Shown here: piece after piece, positions 48,247 to 58,869 of the stretch
Position numbering within the stretch: position 1 is the first letter of the stretch
Layout of the letters: every line of letters starts with the position of its first letter
Source of the DNA: Sequoia sempervirens
Lineage: Eukaryota; Streptophyta; Pinopsida; Cupressales; Cupressaceae
Direction of reading: 5' to 3'
Assembly (NCBI GenBank): GCA_007258455.2
Contig: VDFB02000003.1
Coordinates: forward strand, 42,721,986-42,785,985
DNA length: 64,000 bases
Notes under the pieces: generated by a model
Told to the model about the DNA's origin: nothing
Databases searched by the model: none
What the model saw: only the letters and a program-made list of their open reading frames with translations
Position numbers and translations under genes: made by a program

Positions 48247-48498
48247 AATTTCTATAACATTACGCTATTGTATGTACTTACACTGCTGTATACGGTATGG
48301 GTGTATACTCACTGCATATCTACACCACAAGACCTCATTTTTGGCTCGTTTAGAAGCCAAATTTTCTTCCCAACACTACTTCGAGTCAGTTCGAGTTGAC
48401 CCATGAGATTGATTTGTACAGTTCTTTTGCAGAAACTTCGATCTTCATGATGGAATGTGACAACTATCACTGTACAGTTACAATGCATTGTAATTGTT

Positions 48499-48522
48499 CC
48501 CCTTTTATACCCCTTTTATACT
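48499..48522 (-). promoter_or_regulatory. Twin TATA boxes of coiled-coil gene
   Basis: On the minus strand GTATAAAAGGGG occurs twice in a row, about 255-275 bp upstream of the ATG. TATAAAA is a canonical plant core promoter; tandem copies would allow two start sites about 12 bp apart near 48465-48490. A pyrimidine/purine-rich tract (48533-48560) lies just upstream. The role is inferred from position. Confidence 0.5.
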
Positions 48523-48695
48523 GAGCTCTGTTTTTTTTCTCTCTTTTCTTTTATTTTTCTGTGAGTCGTGACTACATTTTTTGATGTTTCAGAATTTGTT
48601 GGGTACTTATCGACAGCGGAAAAATAGAAAAGGAATCCGGAGCGGATTCGAAATGGGCAAATTAATTACATTTGAATCCACGCTGGATATTTTGT

Positions 48696-48706
48696 GCCAC
48701 GTCAGC
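48696..48706. promoter_or_regulatory. ACGT-core bZIP-type site
   Basis: GCCACGTCAGC combines half-sites of a G-box (CACGT) and a C-box (ACGTCA), the binding pattern of plant bZIP factors. It lies about 180 bp upstream of the twin TATA boxes. The match is short, so function is unproven. Confidence 0.3.
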
Positions 48707-50012
48707 GCGTAAGCAAGGGTACTGCACGGGTTCGTCAGAGTGTCGGCGACACCTGGCAGTTTGACTTGGGTCAAGTTGATTTTGATGGTTGCACATATTT
48801 ATAGAATGTTTATATGAATATTGTATGAACTTCGAGGTTTAAGAAATTGTTTATATTTTCCCCAAGTTATATTCATATTTAATATTGAGGAAAAAAATAT
48901 TAAACATATTTTAATTTCTAGAGGATAATAAAAGAATAAAATACATCATTATATAGGTCATTTATATGTTCACATGTATTGTCTTTAGTACCGGTCGTCA
49001 TTGTCAATCTAGATTACTAATAGTGTCCCTAGATACCACCTTCACAAGTTTAGCTACTAGGAAGACAAAAGGTGAGTAGGTTTTTTGGGTACACATTTTG
49101 ACAAATTGATCTAATACATCACATATTACTTTTACTCATCAAATCAAACCCATGTTGCTTAAGATCAGCCCCACAATTCTAAAATCTAAACCACATAGTT
49201 TAAGAGATCACACAGATAGATTATATTACAGTCATAAAACTAAAGACAAAAAATTTTAAGTAGTGGCAAATCAACTTAGGACCGTATCTACATCATTTTT
49301 AAAGTTAAGTGCCACTAACTACTTATTTAATTATATAGCATTTTATTTAACTCAATTATCAATCCTAATTAGTTAATTTAAGTTAATTGTGTGATTATTT
49401 ATGAACCCTAGATTTATTTGTGTAGTATAATTATTTTCATTACACTTATCTTACAACCTTTGGGGTTTTTCCTTGTACATCTTTGTTTTCAAATCTATTT
49501 TTTATAAAAAAAAAAAAATTAAAATTTATTAGGATTTGATGCATACCTTTATGTGATCATTCATTGCTCTACTTCCTCTAGGGTTTCTACTTACCATTGC
49601 TTAATTATATTTCCCACCCAAACTAACCTTGTTTTGCCTCTAGGGTTTAATTTTCTAATTTGATAATTGATTGATTTTTTGAATTACATCAATGTAATAA
49701 CCAAAATTGTATACCTTACAACTTCATTATTACACTGTGTGTCCATTTTTATGTGCATTTTTTGTTATTTTAACCTCTTATCCCTAACCTAAGTCCTTCA
49801 TCCATATCCACTTTCCCTCGTTGTTCCCATGGCTTTGTTTAATGTTATCGTGTGCTTATTTTATTTAATTTTTATCCATTTGTTATGTTCTTAGCCCCTC
49901 TTTAATTTTCCTTTAATTTATCCCAATTTTTCCCTTTGTTAAACCATTAAACCTTAAGCCTAGTCCTATCCTATATTAAAATCCCCACTTTGTCCTTCCC
50001 AAAATTTGTTAT
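48707..50012. other. Upstream intergenic stretch
   Basis: Beyond the proximal promoter (the last 460 bp before the ATG) the sequence is AT-rich with no gene. 49300-50000 has repeat-like wording without an identifiable element. It ends at the lower edge of a copia LTR. Confidence 0.35.
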
Positions 50013-50450
50013 TGTTGGAATTAGATATTTTCCATTCACAATCCAATAGATCTTATAAAATTAGGATATGTCTTTTACAAGAGATTACAATAAATTCAAA
50101 ATGCAACAATATATTCATTCAATATGTGCAACCTTTAAAAGCTTGCAATTACATGAGAACCCCTTGATTATATAGAAAAGGGGTGGAATGAGAAGGTAGT
50201 TGTGGACTTTAACCATTTTGCATGTGAATAGGACATGTATCCCAAATATGTCATGTATATAGGAAAGTGTGAAAAATGTGTCATGCACATGAGTTAGGTG
50301 TCTTAACAGGTGAACACATGTGCCTCAACTACATAAGGTGAGACAAAAAGTGAAAAAGGGCCTATATTAGACTTAACTAGTGAGAATAGGACTTTGACAA
50401 GGAAAAACTAAAAGCTAACTAGTTTGACAATGTCACTATTTACACCAACA
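50013..50450 (-). repeat. Copia-type 3' LTR, minus strand
   Basis: A 438-bp block runs TGTTGGTGTAAATAG...AATTCCAACA on the minus strand, with TGTTGG/CCAACA inverted ends. Immediately before it on that strand is the run GGGAGGGGGGGGAG (50451-50464), a polypurine tract. This makes it a 3' LTR, with the internal part of the element at higher coordinates. The element is cut short: after about 350 bp the sequence is unrelated, with no pol motif. The five bases beyond the LTR are GTTAT on the plus strand; no partner LTR was found. Confidence 0.65.
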
Positions 50451-50464
50451 CTCCCCCCCCTCCC

Positions 50465-51937
50465 TTAAGTGCCATTTAGACATAAATGAATGTAATGATG
50501 ATGGGTCATAGCTACTAAGCCTTGTTATGTACCCATGCATAAATATGTCATAATTGAAGTAAAGGAGAAAACCCAATGAGAAATAAAACTCATTTTTGAA
50601 AGAGAAAATATGCATGATATAATGTACAAGTGAAGAAGAAAGGAGGAATTATCACATGACCCTCCAAGGACTACCTCTAGTACAAAGTATAATAAATGTT
50701 CCCCCCATAGGAGAGAAGAGAAAAGGTCTATGTGAATCTCCCAAAGTGTGACAAGGAAAGAACCCCATGCAGGGAAATGCTCCCTCCCAAAAACAAAGAT
50801 AAGAAGATAAATCATACAACCTATAATTCATCTAGAATGTGTGCCTAGTTACCTGTATGCTTGTGGATTTAGTCCATTGCTTATTATTGTTTATAATTTT
50901 TGTTATTTTTGTTGTCAAGTTGTTCTCAATGTGATTTTGTATTAACATATGGATTATAATTGTATATTCTATTATGTATATGATACCTTTAGGTTTAGAT
51001 ATGATAATATTTATACTTTACATATAAATAGATAGATGTTTACATAGATGGATAGTGGTATTATGTTGACATTCTAGATGATTATTAGTTATCACATTTG
51101 TATGTTTGGATGATATGCATTAATATTGAAGTATTATGGATGTGATGATTATGTGATGGATGTAATATTGTACCATGTTGGGCGATTGTGTGTTAGTTCA
51201 ACTATTATGTATGGTGCAAGTACACTTGACATGTGACTTGAGTGTGCAAGTACAAGGTTATTTTCCCATGTGAGTATATAGGTCTAGGTTATTTTTCCAA
51301 TGGTGGTCATGCTAGAGATGTCACATTGGGTTTGATTTGTTTGTTGACCCCTTTTTTACTTGAATAGAGTGTGAGATGTGTCTTGTGAGACCTTATGTGA
51401 ATCTCAATCCAAATTGGTGATGATTATAGATTTTGCATGTGTTGTGTGTTAAACCTTAAATGTGTAATTTTAATTATGATTGTTTATTTCCTCATTTGCA
51501 TTGAATTATATTTTGATGGATAAATCATTACATTTTAATGATATTTGATGCATTTGAGAAATCAAGGAATTGAGGGAAATCTAGTTGGAATTGTTTAATA
51601 GTTTTTAAATTGGGAAAATGGGAAATATTTTATTGCTGAGAAAATCAAATTGAATCATTTTCTATCCTTGAAAATGATAAATGACTTAAGCATTTTCTAT
51701 TTTTGATTATAGGAAAAGTAGGTTTTGAAGGGACCTGAAACCCTTTACAAGAGAACAAATGCTATAAAGATAAAGCAAGAAAAAATAAGTAGCCTAAAAA
51801 AAAATTAGTTGCCATTAGGATAAAGTAGGACAAAGTAAATAGCCAACCATTAGCAATTCAACAACACAAAACAAAAAATGGGCGGGTGCATGAAGTTGGG
51901 TACCGATTTTCTAGCCAATTATGAAAAAAAAATTAAA
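50465..51937. other. Short element remnant and AT-rich DNA
   Basis: 50465-50820 is probably the last piece of the copia internal region (non-coding, minus strand). 50820-51930 is AT-rich, with loose 'gatgtg/tattatgt' words but no gene or clear repeat unit. Confidence 0.35.
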
Positions 51938-51985
51938 AACGCGCTCGCATTATAATGCGAGCGCGTTATAACACGAACGTGTTAT
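51938..51985. repeat. 30-bp perfect palindrome plus adjoining hairpin
   Basis: A perfect, spacer-free 30-bp palindrome (arm AACGCGCTCGCATTA) spans 51938-51967. It is directly followed by a second inverted repeat with 8-bp arms (ATAACACG, loop AA, CGTGTTAT) at 51968-51985. The palindrome is rich in CpG within very AT-rich DNA and could extrude a cruciform. A few bases on, 'ttgcgtt' echoes the arm. Function unknown. Confidence 0.9.
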
Positions 51986-52974
51986 TTTGCGTTAAAAACA
52001 AAGAAAAAATTGAAATTATTTGCCTTGGAATACCAACCCAAAGGCTTGGAGGGCATTCCTAACAAGGCCAGAGACATGTTTTTGCAAATTCTACAATTTT
52101 TCACATAATTGGGTCTGTGCTCACCATCAAGATTGCATCTAGTTCAATATTGAAAAAATTGAAAACATGGGTAATGTTAGGTTCTCTCTTAGCTATCCAA
52201 CGATGTAATTGTTTTCACTTTTCAACAATGGTAAGCCTTTCATCCATAATTTCTTTTGTTTGTATGTCTATTTTTTGCTAAAAAGCAGTGTTTAGTGTTT
52301 TTTTTGTTATAAATTAACCGTTCATCAAAATTTCAAATAAATTATATTTTTAGAAACTAGACTCCATTATACAAATTTTTTTTAAAAATAAAAAAATCAA
52401 TTATTTTCAAAAATTTGTAGGGGGAGCACGGCCAAAATTCTGCTTTTCAGGAAGTTCCCACTTAGAAAATTAGTAAAAAATAAAATATTCATTAAAAAAT
52501 TATCAGAAAAATTGTGCACCAACTAGATGCTATTAGCTAACTTCTGACCTTAGCGATTTTAAAAATATTACAAAAAAGTTCACTATGCTCAAGTCGTACA
52601 AGAGTTGCCATGTTATGTTTTTCTGACAAAAACAACAACAATTTTTGTACATCCCTCTTTTGAACCCATTAATCTCAACCATTTTCAAAATAAATTAGTA
52701 GTTTAGAAAGTAGACTCGGAGTACTTCGATCCTTGTTTTTGTTCCATCTCAAAATTTTGAGTGTAACTATCCTCAATTTCACGTCCAAGGTCAACATTTC
52801 CTGATTTCAGAAAAAAAGTGGCCACTTAAGCCCCCTTTTTGGGAACCATCTTGGTGCACTTACCCAAATAGCACCAAAAACACTAGGGGACTATTGTAAG
52901 TTCTTCAAGATCTTGGTTGCTTCCGAAATAGTAAAAATGGTTTGCTCATGCATATCAACAACTTCAGCTAGCTC
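51986..52974. other. Gene-free stretch
   Basis: No gene on either strand. The wording resembles a non-coding 3' region of the degenerate minus-strand element next to it, but no boundary could be fixed. Confidence 0.3.
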
Positions 52975-54810
52975 ATGAACAAGGATCTTCATGTTTTTCT
53001 TAGTCTTGCTCCTCATTCAAATACTTGGACCAACATCCACAGTCAAATTCTATGTTCCCTTCAGCCCATCAGCTTCATCACCATCAACTCCTTTCCTCTT
53101 CACCATCATCCTCCCAGTCCATTTGTGTGCTTTATCATTCAAAAGAGCAATGCCCTGTGTATTGGTATAAAGAGAAGATTGACCAACTTTAACCAAAGTA
53201 TCTAAATTAACATGAGTTTTCTCAATTTTCTCCTTAATAGAAGCAATTTTTCCTTCATGATTTTTCTTCATTTTGTCCACATCAGCAGCCACACCATTAA
53301 GAACAACATGCATTCTCTTAATCTGATAAAAGATAGAAGTCTCCAAGTTGGTGTTATTGATGATCCCAGCATAAATTTATTGGCCAATGATCACACTTTG
53401 ACGTTAAGTTGGTTGACTTAAATAAAAAAACATTTCAAAAGCTTTAAAAAGTTCATAGTGCCATCTTTGACCATTCCCAAAACATTATTAATATCCTCCC
53501 TATTACAATTTAAAATATTAGTGTTAGCAAATAAACTATCAAACTTCGTGACCTAAGCCTCCCAACGAAAATCACAATACCGAGAATTTTGATTCTAGAT
53601 TTTACAGCCTCCTTCACAACAACATATGTGGATTTAGACAACTCCATAATCTCATTTCTAGACCTATCAGCACCATAAACCTCATTAGTCTTGACAACCT
53701 TCTCGAGTGAATTAATGCCATGTTCCTTCTCTTTACCACTAGTCCTTCCAGTAGGAGAGTCAACCCCCTATTCCTTCTCTTCGCCACTTTTCAGAATTTT
53801 CTTAACTACAGACCCCTTATCCTTCTCTCCCTTTGCACCCTCCATAGCAAATTTGACACTTTTCCTCTTACAATCCTTAGGGGGTTTAGAACTCTCCCCC
53901 TTTTTAGTCACATTTCCCTCCTTGAGATCCTTTTGTTAGCAAAAATTGTAGCCTTTTCATCCACCATACCTTTACCTTTCTTTCCTTTAGCCTTCACAAC
54001 AACTGAAAGAGCTTCCTTACCCTCCATATCTGTTTGGGATCCTATGAACCAAGAAGGATGGGGGTCCTTCTTTGCATGTTTCCTAGGCTATTGGTTAAAA
54101 TCCTTTGGGGGTTCTAAGTAAACCTCCATTGATTCAATCCCTTCCTCCAAATCTTTATCCCCATAATCTCTTCCCATATCATAACCAGAAGAGACCTCCT
54201 TAACATGAGCTTTGGCCAATTTTTTAGGTGCTTCAAGGACATAGTAAGATTTTGCATGTTCCATTATCAACATAATTAATCCCTCATGCAGAATTCAATT
54301 ATTAGGGTTCTTCTAATGCTCATTAATCCCATTCTCCAAAGAAAGAAGCAAATAATAAGGGAAAGAGACTAGTTTATTATGCCTGAAGTGATTCAATAAC
54401 ATAAAATAAAAATCATAAATTGTAAAGAATCTCCCATCGAGGGTAAAGTACCTCATGAGTGCCACTGCCAAGTTCGCCCAAATGGGTTTGGTGGATTTTA
54501 TGTCATATCCACCACACGCCAATTTTCTCAATCTCTCCCTCTCATTCCCTTTGAAAAAGATCTTCATGGCCGAATTGGATGCTGATATATCTTTGTAAAA
54601 CTTCCTTCCTTCAATAGGTAAGCCCTTTAAACTTGCTATAAGCTCCTCTGTTATGTTGAACTCCATACCATAAACTCTCAGGATTCTGTTATTCCAACCA
54701 TTAACAAACAACTGAGAAATTTTAGAGTCAAATCCATGTAGCCTATGAATATAAGGAGTTACGCCACCTTTTTCTAAAATCCCCCAAATCTTCTCATTAT
54801 CCTTCATTTC
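52975..54810 (-). pseudogene. Unrecognised transposon-type ORF
   Basis: On the minus strand, 54313-54807 is open for 164 codons ('GILEKGGVTPYIHRLHGFD', 'ITEELIASLKGLPIEGRKFY', 'RYFTLDGRFFTIYDFYFMLL'). Its layout recalls the poorly defined 'putative plant transposon protein' ORFs that travel with plant retroelements, including a '...G-L-P-x-E-G-R-K-F-Y' stretch. After stops and frameshifts, acidic/lysine-rich segments follow (54088-54273; 53700-54050). Near the end is a short coiled coil (53050-53346, 'DKMKKNHEGKIASIKEKIEK'). No enzymatic motif was seen. It is a broken copy of a repeat-family gene rather than a host gene. Confidence 0.45.
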
Positions 54811-55138
54811 TTCACAAGCAATAGGTTACGCTCTACACCTATCTCCACCCATGGCCATCAACACACCACCCAATTCAGGACGTAAAAGAACTCAAAACAA
54901 GTTGGTCACCACAAGAACACTCCATAAGCAAAGGGAAAGGCTCAAAAACACACCCACAATCCATGAGAATCTGACATTTGAAGGACCAAATGTCATCATT
55001 AATATTAGGTTGGGAATCTTAAGAAAAACCCCACCATCATTTTTGGAGAAAGAGTCAAGCTGCAAATGTCTTATCATTTTTAAGAGGGCATAATTATTCA
55101 ACAACCTAGCACCTTGAGAGCATATCACTTGTACGACC

Positions 55139-55475
55139 TCACAAAGATTTATCATGCTTAATAATGTTTAAAATATCAATGGGCAAGGGATCATTTAAGT
55201 CCCAATGTTTAGGTTGAGAAAAGACCCCTATGTTAGCTAGGTAATCAACAAGCACATTAGCCTCACAATAAATATGAGAAACATGAAATTCCTCCAAGAA
55301 TTTAGAATAGAGATGGAGTCCTTAATAATATTTTCAATGGACCAACAAGGAGGATGAACCATGTTAAGACAATTTATAATGTTCAATGAATCCCCCTCCA
55401 ACCATATCATTTTAAAGCCTTTTTCCTAAGCTAGTTTCAATCCATGATAGGCTGCAGATGCTTCCACATAATGGT
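55139..55475 (-). pseudogene. LINE-type RNase H (RVT_3) C-terminus
   Basis: With one stop and one frameshift, the minus strand reads 'EASAAYHGLKLA', 'KMIWLEGDSLNIINCLN', 'PPCWSIENIIKD', then 'FHVSHIYCEANVLVDYLAN' and a stop at 55139-55141. This is the plant RVT_3 RNase H found at the end of many LINE polyproteins, with the family's E, D (EGDS) and D (VDYLA) residues all present. The RT, zf-RVT and N-terminal parts are not seen upstream, so it is a terminal fragment. Confidence 0.7.
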
Positions 55476-55499
55476 TTGTCTAGGTTCCCAAAGGGAGAT

Positions 55500-57673
55500 A
55501 AACATTTTTCAGTTAATTTCTATATACTATTTTGTTAAAGGAAAATTTAAAAAAATAAAAAGAAATAGAAAATGAGAAAGAGACAAAAGGGAAAAGAGAC
55601 TTGTATTTTGGAATGGATTCATTCCTTTTAATACCAAAAAAAACTCTCTCAAGCCCTCTCTTGGAAAAATTTAAAAAGATTGAGAAATCTTGATAAGAAG
55701 AATTGGTTGGTTTTGGAATTGTATTGAAAAATATTTCATTGGGTGTGGATTGAATATGAATGCGGTTGACCTCTCCAAATCTCATTGAGTTGCTTAAAGT
55801 GTGCATTGGTTGAACTCCAATAATTGAAGGTATTTTCTTTATTTACTTAGTTTTTTAAGTTCTCAATTCTTACTTTCTAATGCCCACTCTAATAGTCACA
55901 TATGGCTTTATATTGTAAGTAATTTATGGGATTTGTACTTTATTTAAATTATTGGTTTTAAGTTTTTTTAAAAGTCTATTTTTGAACCATGATCAGGGAA
56001 TTTTTTTTAATAAAATCATGAAATGTGAATTTTATTGGATAAGAATGATGTTCATATTTAAAACCAAAAAGTATGGGAAAAAAATTAAGGTTCTATTGGG
56101 ACTCAATATCATGGTTGTAAAACTAACTTTTTTCCATGTTTTTGTAGCATTTTTTACCCATGTATTGTTCATTGTGTCAAGTAATTATAATTTTAATTGT
56201 CAAATCATACAAAATCCCATGTTTTTTGTTTGTCTATATTGACCCATCATTGTGTCAAAAAGGTTACATATTTATTCTAAAATCTTAAAAAACCAAAGTA
56301 TTTTGTGTATCCTTTGTGTGGTAAAACTCTTACACGTATGTCAAAGGTTTTGGTATCATTTAAGGCCTCTTTCTTTGTTGCTCCCAATGTCATCAAGCAT
56401 TTTCCTTGGTTTCAAAACCTATTCAAAATATCAACTAGTGAAGAGGGGAATTTTCATTTGTTTATCGACCTCTTGGGGTGGTTTCAAAACCACCCTCACA
56501 AGTTGATAGGTTTCTTGTATGGCTCAAAATGTCAATTAACACAAAGGAGGGAATGTGCAAGAAAAAGGGGGAGCTTCTAGTGTTTTTCAAAGATGGAAAA
56601 GGATTCCAAAACCCACACAAGTGCTTGACAAGGTTTTAAAAGTTCCAATGAATGCTAACAAGCAAAGGAAAGTGTAGCTAAGATGACATAATGGAGATCA
56701 ACAATCAAAGGGGGATTATTTTAACTGTTTTCATCTACCTAGTCAATGCTAGGCAACACAATTATTGGGGGCCTTTATTTTTGAATTATTTCCAAAAAAA
56801 AATTGATTAATATGTAGGCCTAATTTATTAAAAGGGAAAGATTTGATAACTTTACAAATGTTTAATAGAAGTATGACATGTGAAGTGTTTAAATGGCATA
56901 AATTTTTAAGTGTTTGCTCAAAGGTGAAGCACAAAGGAAAGAAAAAAAGATCTAAACTATTGTATTGATGCCACCAAATGTCATTACTACTTAATATTAT
57001 TCCAACAACCCCTATACCTACATTTTCATCCCCTGCATTCATTTTCAACTAGTTTTTTAGTGTGATTTTTCACACTAATGCTTTCCAATGTGTTATTGTA
57101 CCTGCATTTATGGAAACACCATGCATCTCACAAAAAAGTCTTGGTCATTTAGAGTAGGTTGTTATGGGAGCTATTATTAAATGCCAAAAACTGTGAGTAT
57201 TGTGCAAGGTAGCCAAAAATATTAGTTCAATTTATTACAAATATTACAGGCTTGTCAATTTAGAAATGTTTAGTATTGTAAGTGATTTTTATAGCAAGGA
57301 ATCCCCATGACAATATTTATATCTTCAAGGGATCCTTTTAATTACATTAAGGTATTTTCCTTGTTGTGAAAAATAGCAGATACTATTGGAACATTATAAT
57401 AATATTTAACACAATATTAGATTGGTTGAGATACAATGTTTAGATCATTACAATATGAAAATATGTGATTGTATTGAAATTCGAAATTAAGTTGTCTTAA
57501 TACAAAATAACCATGTATATATTCATCTTATTTGTCATGCTTAAATTAGCCACTTTGACATGCATAATAAAATTATCTCATATGAACTTGGAAAATCAAT
57601 GAAATAAAGATTATATCACCATAAGATAGCAACAAAATAAATGGCACAAAACAACAACACAATTAGAACATCT
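55500..57673. other. Gene-free stretch
   Basis: No recognised gene. Short open frames near 55952-56580 on the plus strand ('HFPWFQNLFKISTSEEGNFH'-type) match nothing recognised and are flanked by AT-rich DNA. The stretch ends at the 3' LTR of the large element. Confidence 0.35.
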
Positions 57674-58487
57674 TGTTGAACACCCATAATACTGAGAGGG
57701 GGGTGAATTAGTATTCACTGAAATTCATTAACTTCATCAACTTTAAGCATTCATTCAATGTGTGATATTAAACTTGCATTAATGGAAAGGAACATAGAAA
57801 GCATGCATCACATCAAAGAACACAAGAACACCAAATTTTCCATGGAAAACCCAAAAAGGGAAAAACCACGGTGAGGATTAGCTCAAAATATATTATAATC
57901 GGTTACAATGAGTGATACAAAAAGGTGGACTCACTGTCCAAAAAGAGAAAGGCTCACTGTTGGTGGCTCATTGCCAAAGGGCTCACTACCTAGAATAGAA
58001 AAAAGATAAAAGAAAGGGTGGCTCACAGCCAATTATGAACTACTGGCAATGCATTTAACATATGTTAAAGATATAGTTCCACTGAAGCTCAAAAAATTGA
58101 CTTAACATGCTTCATACTTCACCACAACTATACTTCATACTTCTCTACACCAAATCTCACGCACACACTCTACACACCCTATTCACCACACTCACACAAC
58201 AAATCAATCTTGTATATATATGACAACCCAAAACATCAATTAGGTCGACCTAATTAGATATATTGTACTCTAGGACTTAGGCAATTATCCAAACCATTTG
58301 GTCTTCTCTGAATCAACACTTCTACATCTATTTCATGGGTTACCATCAATAACAACACCATATACTATCATGCTCATCAACCTACATCAATCTCCCCACT
58401 CAACAATATCTTCACACTATACATCATGCTCATGTTGTCAATTCCAAGTCTCCAACAATCTCCTTAATGACAAACAAACTTCCAACA
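57674..58487 (-). repeat. 3' LTR of the large element
   Basis: On the plus strand it runs TGTTGAACACCC...AAACTTCCAACA (814 bp). On the minus strand it is preceded by the purine run CAAAGGGGGAGAT (58488-58500), a polypurine tract. 'ttccaacaatctcc'-like words occur twice near that edge (58452 and 58481), so the exact start could be 30 bp lower. The bases just outside are CATCT; the matching duplication would lie beyond the window. Confidence 0.7.
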
Positions 58488-58500
58488 ATCTCCCCCTTTG
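58488..58500 (-). other. Polypurine tract
   Basis: CAAAGGGGGAGAT on the minus strand sits directly before the 3' LTR, the standard primer site for plus-strand DNA synthesis. Confidence 0.65.
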
Positions 58501-58869
58501 TCATGGATGGAAAAACACTCTCAAAACTCTTAAACTACTCAAACTTCTCCCCCTTTGACATCAAGGTAAATGGGTACCAAAAAGAGATTGCTTTACTTTT
58601 CTCTACTCCCCCTTATAGATATATTTATGTCAATGTAACTCCCCTTAACAATGTTATTCAACAAAATTGACCAAAATTGCACTGCAACACTCTCTAATAC
58701 TTTCACATATGTACATTGCAATCAGGAAAGCTATCTATATAGAGAAAAAATGTACACCTTGAATTGTGGAGGGAAAACTGCTCTAATTAGACACCTTCAA
58801 TTTTGCAAATTGTGCCTCCCAATATTTCTTTGTTATCTCCCAATCCTTCTTAGAAAAGGCACACAAACT

